Below are positions 1 to 8,805 of a DNA stretch of 64,000 bases, in pieces. The first letter of the stretch is position 1. Each line of letters starts with the position of its first letter. The stretch is from Calothrix sp. PCC 7507 (GTDB lineage Bacteria > Cyanobacteriota > Cyanobacteriia > Cyanobacteriales > Nostocaceae). The stretch covers positions 6,125,501-6,189,500 of the forward strand of contig NC_019682.1 of the NCBI RefSeq assembly GCF_000316575.1, in the 5' to 3' direction. Below the pieces are notes generated by a model that was not told the DNA's origin, ran no database searches, and saw only the letters and a list, made by a program, of their open reading frames with translations. Both the position numbers and the translations under genes were made by a program.

Positions 1-156
1 TTCCAAAACATCATCAATTGATGCCAGTGATTTTTGAATATTCAATTTTTCAGAAAAAGAGCGAAGTCTTTTCAAATCAAGCACTAAGTTATTAGCTAAC
101 TTGTTGTAATCCGTGAGTGAGACAAGCGGTGGATTTTGGATATTTTCAGCTTCCAT
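1..156 (-). CDS. Dynamin-like GTPase, N-terminal fragment (runs off window)
   Basis: Only the first 52 codons are present; the gene continues past the left edge. The translation starts MEAENIQNPPLVSL and contains RSFSEKLNIQKSLASID, which matches the pre-P-loop helix RNYSEKLHLQKQIQLID of the complete dynamin-like GTPase immediately upstream on the same strand. The P-loop itself lies outside the window. A good ribosome binding site (AAGGAG, seven bases before ATG) supports the start. I infer a paralogous dynamin-family GTPase, forming a tandem pair with its neighbour. The family call rests on this N-terminal similarity alone. Confidence 0.6.
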   Translation of the reverse strand, partial: MEAENIQNPPLVSLTDYNKLANNLVLDLKRLRSFSEKLNIQKSLASIDDVLE

Positions 157-544
157 TGTCACTCCTTATCTAGGTAATGTACTTACAAAACTTTCTAGTC
201 AAACATCAGACTTTTTAGTCTTAGATATACCTTTTGAACAAGTTTGTTGATGATCAAGATTTGTTAAAGTTAACTTAACCAATTTTTTAACTTGTACAAA
301 TGGACTTGTTGTGTTTTGCGATGAATTCTATATGCTAGTTACTTTTGCAAGCAACCCAAACACTGATACATCTTGCAATTTAAGCATTTCGGATAAAAGT
401 GGAAATTATTGTCATGAATCCTTGATAAATTGGCGAATTTCTCAGTCTTCTAAGGCTTACTGCGTTGTTTTAATCTTTTTTCCATAGCACTCCTAAATCA
501 TGAAAGTGCTTACTACGAACTTCATGTTTACAAAAATTTATATT
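157..544. other. AT-rich intergenic region
   Basis: This gap between two minus-strand dynamin-like genes is AT-rich. The end nearest position 157 holds the AAGGAG ribosome binding site of the leftward gene. I see no further gene, hairpin terminator or repeat. Confidence 0.5.
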
Positions 545-2623
545 TTAAGATAACGGCGTGCCACATTTAATGCAAAATCTACAATTTAGTGCATTTCCAT
601 GACTACAATTTGAACAAATTTTTGTTCCTAAATCATTCTCTTGAGCTATTTGCATAGTTGCGTAAATCTGCTCAGTTACAACCCAAGCATGATGAAGGAT
701 ATTTTGTGTCTCAGATTGCATTGCATTGAGTGTTTGCTGTTCAGTTTCTGCTAAGGCTTGTTGTTTTCCTTGCAATTTAGCGAGTGTATTTTGAGTTTCT
801 TCAATCCAGGAGCTAATTTCTTGGTCTATTTTATTTTTGAGTTTTGCTACAGTTTTACAAGCAGCGTAAACATAGTCATTAACTATTTGATTTGGATTGT
901 GCGACTGCAATTGCTTTTCAATCTCTACAAACACCTTAGATTTATAATTAGGTTTAAAATTTTTCATTTTTTGGGAATTACCAATCCCCACACCAACTGC
1001 TGCACCTATAGGTATTCCCCAAGGGCCAAATAAAGCACCAGCTACCCCACCAGCAATGGTGTATATTCCATTCGCTTCAATTTTTAATAGAAATGCTTCT
1101 AAATTGCTAGGAAATAAACCTGATAAATTACCAAGCTGTTCTTGATTAAACTCGTGCAAAGCTTGATTTAAAGAGTTATTTATTGTTCCTGAATTACCTA
1201 TAACTACTACATTGCTGTCAAATTGATTTAAATGCATATCGACAGTCTGTATGATTTCTGATGTTATTTCTATTAAAGTACTTGCTTGCTGTGCTGCTGT
1301 TGATAATTCTTGATAAGTTACAGCCTGAATTTGTTGGGCAATATTTTGGCTAGCCTGTTGTAGAGCATTGTCTACTTGAGTAGCAAATTGCTTGAGCAGA
1401 GTGTTTATATCTTGAGAAGAATTTATATTTGTTGCTTCAATACTTTTTTCAGCCGCTTGTTTTAATTTATTTTCTAATTGATTGATTAGCAGGGATGCTT
1501 GGGATTTGATATTATTCTCAATTGTGTCAAAATGTGATTTTTTTTGAGATTTAACTTTTTGAAAGTTAGTAATTAAATTATGAATCTTATTATATTTATC
1601 TGTAAAATTTTCTTGTTGGAGTAAACTGTATTTTTGTTGATTGTTAATTGTGTTAATGACTTCTGTAGCGACGGCAATGACTTGATTTGCTGCTACTTGT
1701 AAAAAAATTCCTCCTCGCTCTTGGGCAACAATTTGCTGTAATGCAGATTCAAATTCTGGAAACTGACTCTGTTCAATAAGTGTCTTATTATTGTTGAGTT
1801 TGCCTGACAATGCTTGATAGGCAGAAACACCAAAAGCCTTAAAGTTTCCAATTTTTCTGAGATAGAATTTATATTCACTAGAATCTTCGGAAAATTGTTG
1901 TTTAGCCCAATCTTCAACAAAGTCTTTAATGCGCTTTTCAACTTTTTTTACTACCTTATCAGCATCTTGGGGTCGATGGAAATGATCGATACCATTTACG
2001 ACAAAGATAATGCATCCAAGGCTATTTGCTAATAAATTTTGACAGATAAAGTTACCTTCAGATTCTGCAAAAGGTGCTAAAGCTGATGTAACCATAATCG
2101 CTACTTCCACCCTTTCAAGAACGGCGAGTGTCACGGCTGTCATGGTTTCATCATCGCTTAATCCAGGTGTATCGATAATTTCTACATGATCTCGGCAATA
2201 TTTGACTGGATAATAAATCACTGCTTCCTTGACAGTTGCAGCTACAGCTTCGCATTCTGGCGTCAGTTTGGTGACAAAGCTGATTAATCTATTGATATCT
2301 ATTTCGCGTTCTTCATCATCTTCAAAGATGATTTTAACAAAAGGTTCTGAGCCATAGGTGACTCGGTTAAGAGTAGCAGTTGTGGGTAAAACATCTGCTG
2401 GGAGAATTTCCTTACCTAGTAAAGCGTTGATGAATGTACTTTTGCCTCGTTTAAATTCTCCGACAACTGCAATGGCAAAAGAATCTGTTTCAATTCGGCT
2501 GATGACACGATCAATTAGTTGGATCTGTTTTTGCAGATGCAGTTTTTCTGAATAATTTCGTAACTGTTGTAAATTACCTACTAGTGTCAGCAAAACTTGC
2601 TTATAATCTGCGGCAACTTGCAT
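545..2623 (-). CDS. Dynamin-family GTPase with C-terminal zinc ribbon
   Basis: This 692-residue protein has a dynamin-type GTPase domain near its N-terminus: G1 GEFKRGKS (55-62), switch threonines after ILPADVLPTT, G3 DTPG (151-154) and a G4-like NGID (210-213). Long Gln-rich helical segments follow (about 320-470). A glycine-rich hydrophobic stretch, GGVAGALFGPWGIPIGAAVG (about 545-565), could be a membrane paddle. The last 23 residues form a zinc ribbon with CxxC pairs (C670/C673, C684/C687). Bacterial dynamin-like proteins bind and remodel membranes upon GTP hydrolysis, and some act in membrane repair or phage resistance. It sits between a GTPase upstream and a paralogous fragment downstream, all on one strand. 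The cellular role is unknown. Confidence 0.85.
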   Translation of the reverse strand: MQVAADYKQVLLTLVGNLQQLRNYSEKLHLQKQIQLIDRVISRIETDSFAIAVVGEFKRGKSTFINALLGKEILPADVLPTTATLNRVTYGSEPFVKIIFEDDEEREIDINRLISFVTKLTPECEAVAATVKEAVIYYPVKYCRDHVEIIDTPGLSDDETMTAVTLAVLERVEVAIMVTSALAPFAESEGNFICQNLLANSLGCIIFVVNGIDHFHRPQDADKVVKKVEKRIKDFVEDWAKQQFSEDSSEYKFYLRKIGNFKAFGVSAYQALSGKLNNNKTLIEQSQFPEFESALQQIVAQERGGIFLQVAANQVIAVATEVINTINNQQKYSLLQQENFTDKYNKIHNLITNFQKVKSQKKSHFDTIENNIKSQASLLINQLENKLKQAAEKSIEATNINSSQDINTLLKQFATQVDNALQQASQNIAQQIQAVTYQELSTAAQQASTLIEITSEIIQTVDMHLNQFDSNVVVIGNSGTINNSLNQALHEFNQEQLGNLSGLFPSNLEAFLLKIEANGIYTIAGGVAGALFGPWGIPIGAAVGVGIGNSQKMKNFKPNYKSKVFVEIEKQLQSHNPNQIVNDYVYAACKTVAKLKNKIDQEISSWIEETQNTLAKLQGKQQALAETEQQTLNAMQSETQNILHHAWVVTEQIYATMQIAQENDLGTKICSNCSHGNALNCRFCIKCGTPLS

Positions 2624-2682
2624 ATAGGTTTAACAGTGCTGTTATATACAAATAGTAACAGTCAAAATCCGCAGATTGTCAC

Positions 2683-2760
2683 AAGGAATCCTATTTGATT
2701 TTTGAATACATATAGCGGTTCTCAGTCGGATGCAATACAAGGGCTGGGTTTCCCAGCCCC
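2683..2760. repeat. MITE-like terminus plus 'gctgggtttcccagcccctac' style palindrome
   Basis: The gap between the two GTPase genes carries AAGGAATCCTATTTGATTTT, a version of the terminal repeat found at many other sites in this window. It is followed by a GGGCTGGGTTTCCCAGCCC palindrome that overlaps the 3' end of the upstream GTPase gene region. No right-hand terminus is evident, so this is a partial copy. Confidence 0.55.
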
Positions 2761-4130
2761 TACGAGTCGAAATTGACTCCTAATTCTTGGCGCAAACGAT
2801 ACACAATTGTGTTTGGTTCAACTTGGGAGAGAATTTCGTTGATGATGGTGTTAGCGCCAAATTGTCCCCAAGTACAGCCTTTTTCGAGATATACCTGTGC
2901 TGCTTTACCAACGGCGTAAGCACCATAACCAGCGATACCTGCTTGGGCGATCGCACTTCCGGCATAGGCGGTAATATTAGTAGGATTATCACCACTAGTT
3001 ATAGCTGCAGTACTCTTACCTAAACCTAATAACAAACTACTACCTAATTCACTCAGTAATAAGCCACCAGAACTGAATAAGATTGTCTTCAAAATCTTAG
3101 TGGCTTCGTAGCTGGTGATGGGCAAACCATACAACCGTGCTAAAGTCCGAATTAAGGCTAAATCGGCGACAGTTCCCCCTAAAATATCTAAAAAGGCGAT
3201 GGGATTTAGTCCGACGGCTAAAGCTTTGTACTTGGTAAATTGCCAAATAATTTCTTCAGCTTCTTGTTCACGTAAATCGAGAGTTTTTTGGGCGATCGCT
3301 GCTTCTGCATCCCGTGCTTGAACTAGTGCATTTAAAGCTAGCAGCGATCGCCCTTCACGATTGAGAATATTCAAAATCGTCTCTTTGAGCTCGTCTACTT
3401 CCGCTGGTGGTGTCTCCCATTCATAGCTGACACTACCATCTGGCCACTCTATCCGCACTTCCATTGGTGCTGGTTCGGCCGCCACCATGACAATTTCATC
3501 TGGTAATAGTGGCTTGGCTTGGATATGTCCTGCACCCAATTGTTGTAAATTTTTGTAAATAGCTGCTTTATCTGTATCTGGGTAGAGGTCGATTTTGTTG
3601 AATACTAAAATTAACGGTTTTTGTGACTGACGCAATTGCAGTAGCGCCTGATACTCTGTACGAGTAATATCACCAGACACGATAAACAAAATCAAATCAG
3701 CCTGTAGGACTACTTCCCGCGCCATCTCTGCCCGCGCTTCGCCCTCAATTTCATCTAATCCCGGCGTATCAATTAATTCTATCAGCACCTTATCCCCTGG
3801 CTGCCAGCGCACAGAGCGTGGCCATTGGGTGACACCATTTAAAGGGCCGGTTTGCAGAATTTTATCTCCCAGTAAGGCATTCAACACTGACGACTTACCG
3901 CGACTCACCAAGCCAAAAGCCGCAATTTTAATCACGTTAGAGTCTAGCTTGTTGAGTGCAGAATTTAAGGTTTCCAATTCGGGTTTCACCAAACCTGCCA
4001 ATTCTGGGTTAGATGACATTTGGCCGGACTTGCGGAGATATCCATACCAAGACAACGCTTGTCGGAGACTAGCACGAGCGCTGTTTAAATGAGTTTCTTG
4101 CAAATTACGCACTGAGTTGGTTTGAGTCAA
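2760..4130 (-). CDS. Era/dynamin-like small GTPase with DUF697-type membrane region
   Basis: This 456-residue TRAFAC-class GTPase shows G1 GLVSRGKS (73-80), G3 DTPG (121-124) and G4 NKID (178-181). The C-terminal half carries hydrophobic segments (about 310-330, 350-365, 385-410), like the DUF697 region of cyanobacterial Era-like GTPases, suggesting membrane association. It lies 136 bp upstream of the 692-residue dynamin-like GTPase on the same strand, and the P-loop context (RGKS, then NALLG) is the same in both. The neighbourhood therefore encodes at least three membrane-type GTPases in a row. Substrate and process are unknown. Confidence 0.8.
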   Translation of the reverse strand: MTQTNSVRNLQETHLNSARASLRQALSWYGYLRKSGQMSSNPELAGLVKPELETLNSALNKLDSNVIKIAAFGLVSRGKSSVLNALLGDKILQTGPLNGVTQWPRSVRWQPGDKVLIELIDTPGLDEIEGEARAEMAREVVLQADLILFIVSGDITRTEYQALLQLRQSQKPLILVFNKIDLYPDTDKAAIYKNLQQLGAGHIQAKPLLPDEIVMVAAEPAPMEVRIEWPDGSVSYEWETPPAEVDELKETILNILNREGRSLLALNALVQARDAEAAIAQKTLDLREQEAEEIIWQFTKYKALAVGLNPIAFLDILGGTVADLALIRTLARLYGLPITSYEATKILKTILFSSGGLLLSELGSSLLLGLGKSTAAITSGDNPTNITAYAGSAIAQAGIAGYGAYAVGKAAQVYLEKGCTWGQFGANTIINEILSQVEPNTIVYRLRQELGVNFDS

Positions 4131-4213
4131 GGTGAGACGAAGAAGAGTTTACGTTTTTGTCATTGGTCATTTGTAAGGGTTTCAGGTATATTTATGCTTC
4201 TTAACATAGTTGG

Positions 4214-4408
4214 TTAAGTATCTGATTGCTCAAGCTTGTCTAGTCCATCCTGAATACATTGTCTGACAAATTCTGGGTAATTTTCTAGACTTTTCAGTTT
4301 GTCCATCATTGATTGAGGAAGCCTGACAGTTAACTTAGCAATTAACGGTTCCGGTCTGTTGGTAGTTAATGGCGTAAGGTTTTCTGGCTTCCCTTTAGGA
4401 TTCGGCAT
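4214..4408 (-). CDS. Small ribbon-helix-helix-like protein
   Basis: The 64-residue product has a disordered Pro-rich N-terminus followed by AKLTVRLPQSMMDKLKSLENYPEFVRQCIQDGLDKL. This resembles a ribbon-helix-helix strand (LTVRLP) and two helices, as in CopG/Arc-type repressors and many antitoxins. A palindrome (4435-4454) lies 26 bp upstream of the start and is a plausible autoregulatory site. No toxin-like gene adjoins it, so it may be a solitary regulator. The fold is inferred from pattern only. Confidence 0.6.
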   Translation of the reverse strand: MPNPKGKPENLTPLTTNRPEPLIAKLTVRLPQSMMDKLKSLENYPEFVRQCIQDGLDKLEQSDT

Positions 4409-4434
4409 TATTGAGAAATATAAATCAATCTTGA

Positions 4435-4454
4435 ATGATATGTCGTCATATCAT
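4435..4454. promoter_or_regulatory. Candidate operator for the RHH gene (perfect 8-bp palindrome arms)
   Basis: ATGATATG and CATATCAT flank a four-base centre TCGT just upstream of the small ribbon-helix-helix gene. RHH repressors usually bind such short palindromes in their own promoter. Binding is inferred from position. Confidence 0.45.
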
Positions 4455-4537
4455 ATATTTTCATTTAGTGGTTGTTTCACTCGGCAAAAGTAGGCAACCA
4501 CTAAATATCCACAGTTAAAAATGGACACTACTATTCT

Positions 4538-4735
4538 ATGTTCACGCGTTCCGAACTGGAAATTAAAACTGTCAACGAATTAGCTGACTTATGCCGACGA
4601 TATGGTGTTAAATCAGTGAACAGTTATCAGTTATCAGTTATCAGGTGTATCGGCGTAGGTAAAGAAGCGCCACTAACGCCTACTTCCTTGTTTGTGGGGG
4701 ATCTTTACCCAAACGATGAAACTGATAACTGTTAA
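4538..4735 (+). pseudogene. Fragment of a SAP/Rho-N-like small protein cut by a heptamer repeat
   Basis: The reading frame opens with MFTRSELEIKTVNELADLCRRYGVK, which looks like the start of a helical SAP or Rho N-terminal-like domain. After about 26 codons it runs into AGTTATC heptamer repeats (4621-4644), and the remaining residues have no domain character. I read it as the 5' remnant of a gene disrupted by repeat sequence. Relatives with an intact C-terminus would confirm this. Confidence 0.5.
4621..4644. repeat. Heptanucleotide tandem repeat (AGTTATC)n
   Basis: About three copies of the seven-base unit AGTTATC. This short tandem repeat recurs in many gaps of this window (for example 19619-19655 and near 30200, 39860, 40370 and 42420) and is typical of heterocystous cyanobacteria. 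Confidence 0.8.
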
Positions 4736-4891
4736 AAAAAATATAAAAATTTACAATTTTCTTACAGATACCTGCCACTCTTTTGACTGTCACAGGGGAT
4801 AATTCTGAACTAGGTAGTTGTGATATGCGAGTCGGAATTATCATTTCACGAATTGAATAGTTAATATAACGTCATTAAGAGAGGGACTACC

Positions 4892-5821
4892 ATGCCAACC
4901 GATTATATTTTATTCGTTCATGGAGTTAAAACTCCTAGCCGAGAAGAGTTTCAGAAACTAGCTACTACTTTATTGAATCGTATTCAGGGTTCCATTAATG
5001 ATAAGTCTAGGGTGGTGAAGCCAATTTACTCATTTTGGGGTGATCTGAATTTGGATGCCAAAGTGGAACTTAAAAAAGGATTTGAGGCTTCCCCCAAGTT
5101 TAAGGATTACTGGTTTAGAGACTTTAGGACAGGGCTGATTCTTGATTTTGTAGGGGATGCAGCCCTTTATCTGAGTCGGCATATCGGCACGCAGGTAGTA
5201 CAACGGTTAAAGAATGATGCTGTTAATGTACTTAAAGGTAGTACTACAAGCGATCGCTTACATCTAATCACCCATAGTTGGGGTACTGTCATTTTATTTG
5301 ATATTCTCTTTGCGCGTCGTTGGGAAGACCCAACCTTAGATCCTGATGTTCGGAAAATGGTTTCAGAGGTTCGTAGTGTTCTTTTTGGTTTAAATCCTAG
5401 TCCCACAAATGGGATTCCTCTTGCTAGCATCCACACTATGGGTTCACCACTCGCGCTTTTCAGCCTCCTCAATATCAGCGGTAATGTTAACGGAGTGAGT
5501 ACCCATGACTTAACACCTCAATTAACCAGCCTCCTAGAAAATTTATATAACTTGAGGAAAAAGCCCATCCCTTGGCGTAACTTTGCTCATCCTGGTGATC
5601 CGATCGCCTATCCTTTGGAGGGTGTGCTACCAATGATCTTGGATGGTAGCCAGCGTTATGTGGAAACTCAAGATGTGATTACAGATCGTGGCAACATCTT
5701 TAATCTTCCTTTCAGCCAACAATTGATTCCTCTATTTTGGGGTGGTGACGCGCATGGTAGCTATTGGGATAATCAATTAGTTGCGAAGAATATTAGTGAA
5801 GTAATTCGCTCAACGATTTAG
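4892..5821 (+). CDS. Alpha/beta-hydrolase fold protein
   Basis: The 309-residue protein begins with a hydrolase-like first strand and oxyanion turn, YILFVHGVK (residues 5-13). A nucleophile elbow LHLITHSWG (Ser129) replaces the first Gly of the usual GxSxG with Thr. A candidate acid is in FAHPGDPIAYP, and a candidate catalytic His in GDAHGSYWDN near the C-terminus. No signal peptide is seen, so it is probably cytoplasmic. A GAGAGGG-like ribosome binding site precedes the ATG. The substrate cannot be inferred; lipase or esterase activity is the family expectation. Confidence 0.75.
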   Translation: MPTDYILFVHGVKTPSREEFQKLATTLLNRIQGSINDKSRVVKPIYSFWGDLNLDAKVELKKGFEASPKFKDYWFRDFRTGLILDFVGDAALYLSRHIGTQVVQRLKNDAVNVLKGSTTSDRLHLITHSWGTVILFDILFARRWEDPTLDPDVRKMVSEVRSVLFGLNPSPTNGIPLASIHTMGSPLALFSLLNISGNVNGVSTHDLTPQLTSLLENLYNLRKKPIPWRNFAHPGDPIAYPLEGVLPMILDGSQRYVETQDVITDRGNIFNLPFSQQLIPLFWGGDAHGSYWDNQLVAKNISEVIRSTI

Positions 5822-5828
5822 GAACCCT

Positions 5829-5847
5829 GGGCGGGGAAACCCCGCCC
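5829..5847. repeat. GC-rich hairpin GGGCGGGG-AAA-CCCCGCCC
   Basis: A perfect 8-bp stem with a three-base loop lies just after the hydrolase stop codon. The same GGCGGGG/CCCCGCCCCTA motif recurs at about 22620 and 54370, so it is a dispersed repeat that may also stop transcription here. Confidence 0.6.
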
Positions 5848-5927
5848 CTACTCCAAAAAATAAATTATCCCTATTTCTGGACTCAACACGACTGTTCCTG
5901 TCCCCTGCTTCAAAAGCGATGGGACAT

Positions 5928-6446
5928 TTATTTAATTGCAAGTCCCTTATTCTGCCATCCATGCAATATGGGCATGGTAAATAATCCCCATGCCAAACCT
6001 GTAATTAAGCCAAAAGGCGTGACGAGATAATTATTAAAATCCCATAAACCAAAAATTTGTGCAGCCAATTCTAATGGATAAGCCATCATCAAAACGCTAG
6101 AGAGCGCTGCACCACTCCAGCCATACTGACTTAACCAGTAAAAACCTTTGCCACCAGTTGCACTATACAACAGGCGAGTCAACAACAAACCCGTGACAGT
6201 GCCGTAGCAGCGCATACACACTGCCATGATAAATGGGGATGCTAATTCTAACCCCATTTCCGGTTGCGGACAAACATGATTACCCATGAAATAAATAATG
6301 TCCGCAATCCCCGGCAACAAAAACACCCCAGATGCAGCCAAAAAAGGAGCGACTGGCGGGCCAAAAACCATACCCACCAGCATAAAATCAGCGATCGCAC
6401 TGACCCAATTAATCTGCAACTCTCTACCGAAAGCTACTCTCATCAC
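5928..6446 (-). CDS. DUF2085 membrane protein
   Basis: This 172-residue integral membrane protein has about four hydrophobic segments. It shows the DUF2085 signature pattern: HVCPQPEMGLELASPFIMAVCMRC, i.e. H-x-C-x-Q followed by a C-x-R-C-x-G motif. The family has no established function; its conserved Cys/His suggest metal or redox chemistry at the membrane. It lies 22 bp downstream of agrE on the same strand and may be cotranscribed. The first Met is directly followed by a second (MMRV), so the start could be one codon later. Confidence 0.8.
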   Translation of the reverse strand: MMRVAFGRELQINWVSAIADFMLVGMVFGPPVAPFLAASGVFLLPGIADIIYFMGNHVCPQPEMGLELASPFIMAVCMRCYGTVTGLLLTRLLYSATGGKGFYWLSQYGWSGAALSSVLMMAYPLELAAQIFGLWDFNNYLVTPFGLITGLAWGLFTMPILHGWQNKGLAIK

Positions 6447-6468
6447 TCTCTTTTGCGTGATAACTTCC

Positions 6469-8580
6469 CTAACCTATCACCGCCCGATAGGGACTTGTCA
6501 ACTTATCCAGTTGCTGAGTCAACAAACTGAGAAATAATCCCACATCTGTCACTACACCCACCGATTCGATGGAACCGCGATCGCTTAATTTAGTCACCAC
6601 GGCTGGATTAATATCCACACATACCATTTTCACACCAGCGGGGGTCATATTCCCCACCCCAATTGAGTGCAGCATGGATGAGAGCATCAAAATCATTTCT
6701 GCACCTTCTAGGAGTTGAGCATATTCCTGCTGTGCCTTAATCAAATCCATTTGGGTATCGGGTAAAGGCCCATCATCCCGAATGGAACCAGCCAGCACAA
6801 AAGGCACTTGATTGTGGATACACTCATACATCACGCCGCTTTTAATGATCCCGGCTTCCACGGCTTTAGCAATGCTGCCATAACGGCGGATGATATTAAT
6901 CACCTTCAAGTGATGACGGTGTCCACCACGGACGGCTACACCCCGCTTCATGTCTACACCGAGGGAAGTGCCCATCATATTTTGCTCGATGTCGTGGACA
7001 GCGATCGCATTGCCGCCTAATAGCGCTTGCACATATCCTTCTCGAATCAGGCGCGATAGATGTTCGCCACCGCCAGTGTGAATTACCACGGGTCCTGCTG
7101 TGACAGCTACTTTACCACCGGCATCCCGAATTTTACGTAATTCCCAAGCTACTTGCTCAACGACTAATTCCACACGGCGCTCGCTGGAAACCCCCGCTGA
7201 CATAAAGCTGAATTCTTGGGAGTTGCGTTGTTCGCGGGATTCTGGTTTGCGGATGGTGCGGATACCTAGGACATCGACAATTACCTGTTCACCAACTTCT
7301 AGGTCACGTAATATTTTACACTTAGCTACAGAACCATCAGCAGTTTGAGTAATCGCGATCGCCCCATCCATCCTTTGATTTTGTACCTTCACCCACTGAC
7401 CATTAATCCGGACTTCTGTGGGATAAATTGTACTGACGTAGAAATCATCAGGAGCCACACCATTTTGAATCACAGGCTCCAGTATGGCATCCCGTTCATC
7501 TTGGGGTAAGTTGACCGCACCCAAATCAATCAATTGAGATAAAATTTCTTCCATCACCTCGTGGGATGGCGCTGACACCTTCACCTCGGCGGCGGAGGTA
7601 CTTTGTCGCTGTTCTCCCAAGTTGAAATTCAGGACTTGGAAACTGCCCCCAGTGTCTACAATTAAATCTAGGGCGCGGTTAATCAAGCCAGAATCAAGCA
7701 GGTGTCCTTCCAAGCGAATGATGCGACTTTCCACAGAGACATTAGCATGGACTTCGTCTCTAACTGGTTCCGTCACCCGTAAAGTCAGACATTTGGCTGC
7801 ACCACCAGCCTTGAGAAATTCAGTCAGCGGTGTTTCAATAATTTGGAAACCTGCATCTGTGAGGCGAGATTTTAAAGCTTCACTCGCCTTGTTCATGATG
7901 ACGATGCTTTCCACATTGACCGCATTACAGGCAAAGTTTACCGCATCGGCTTCAGCGATCGCAATCCGTTTTTCTGGTGCGACGCGCATCTCAATTATGC
8001 GGTTAGAATAAGCATCAAAAGCGCCTGGATAATACAGCAAATAGCCGTTTGCTAAAGGGCAAAAGCAAGTATCCAAGTGATAGAAGCGCTCATCAGTCAG
8101 TCGCAGGGATATGACTTCAATATCTAGCCATTTTGCCAGGTAAGGATGGGAATCTAATTCCGAACGGAAGCCGTATCCTGTCCATAGCCAGCGTCCTTCC
8201 CGATCTAGCAGTGCGTCCCCTGCTCCCTCAAAAGGTAAGTCTTTTGGCAATACATGGACAGTGTAACCATTTTGCTCAAACCATTGTTGGAAGTGTGGCT
8301 CTTCTCCCTGGCGTTCTTTGTGCAAAAAGCGACTGAGTACAACATTATCCCCCAGTACCAAGCCAGCGTTGGCGGTAAACACCATATCAGGCCAACCTTT
8401 CTGGGGTGGTACTAAATCTACAATCGCGTGTTCTTTGAGGACATGGTGTAGCTTTTGCCACTGTTCGACCGCGCGATCGCGTGATGACTTGTGAATGTTC
8501 CCTTCCATCCAGGGATTGATCACATAGTCCACATCATAATGGTCTGGAGCACACATCAAAAAGCGAATCCGGGAAGCCAT
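6469..8580 (-). CDS. agrE: Bifunctional arginine dihydrolase / ornithine cyclodeaminase (AgrE/ArgZ type)
   Basis: The N-terminal half (about 1-280) is an amidinotransferase-fold arginine dihydrolase. It converts arginine to ornithine, CO2 and ammonia. Asn71 (FTANAG), His168 (FYHLDTCFC) and Cys264 (GGAAKCLTL) match catalytic positions described for cyanobacterial ArgZ/AgrE. The C-terminal half (about 290-703) is the LOR/SDH-type, ornithine-cyclodeaminase-like region with Rossmann Gly motifs (GPVVIHTGGGEH; GNMTPAGVKMVCVDINP). In Anabaena AgrE this part makes proline from ornithine. The 703-residue length is that of the full fusion. The enzyme releases nitrogen from arginine, including that derived from cyanophycin. 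No exact NtcA site (GTAN8TAC) was found upstream. Confidence 0.93.
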   Translation of the reverse strand: MASRIRFLMCAPDHYDVDYVINPWMEGNIHKSSRDRAVEQWQKLHHVLKEHAIVDLVPPQKGWPDMVFTANAGLVLGDNVVLSRFLHKERQGEEPHFQQWFEQNGYTVHVLPKDLPFEGAGDALLDREGRWLWTGYGFRSELDSHPYLAKWLDIEVISLRLTDERFYHLDTCFCPLANGYLLYYPGAFDAYSNRIIEMRVAPEKRIAIAEADAVNFACNAVNVESIVIMNKASEALKSRLTDAGFQIIETPLTEFLKAGGAAKCLTLRVTEPVRDEVHANVSVESRIIRLEGHLLDSGLINRALDLIVDTGGSFQVLNFNLGEQRQSTSAAEVKVSAPSHEVMEEILSQLIDLGAVNLPQDERDAILEPVIQNGVAPDDFYVSTIYPTEVRINGQWVKVQNQRMDGAIAITQTADGSVAKCKILRDLEVGEQVIVDVLGIRTIRKPESREQRNSQEFSFMSAGVSSERRVELVVEQVAWELRKIRDAGGKVAVTAGPVVIHTGGGEHLSRLIREGYVQALLGGNAIAVHDIEQNMMGTSLGVDMKRGVAVRGGHRHHLKVINIIRRYGSIAKAVEAGIIKSGVMYECIHNQVPFVLAGSIRDDGPLPDTQMDLIKAQQEYAQLLEGAEMILMLSSMLHSIGVGNMTPAGVKMVCVDINPAVVTKLSDRGSIESVGVVTDVGLFLSLLTQQLDKLTSPYRAVIG

Positions 8581-8805
8581 AAAAATTATATGCTACAAGC
8601 CTAGTTAAGTACAGCGTTTTTACTGTATCAGTATGTCAAATTCGTTACAAAACGTCTGCATTCTGGTAGTTAAAAGCGGTACGAAAGTTTCCCTCTCATT
8701 CTATTACCTGTCAGAATAGTAAAATTCAGGAGGCTCGAAGTTAAGAGTTAATTGTTCACGTGCAAGTTCATGTTATCCTATCACCCTCTGGTTGCGAAAA
8801 TTCAG

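Noticed and set aside
4214-4735. Toxin partner for the RHH protein
   Set aside because: The neighbouring 65-codon frame is a gene fragment with repeats and has no toxin-like motif.
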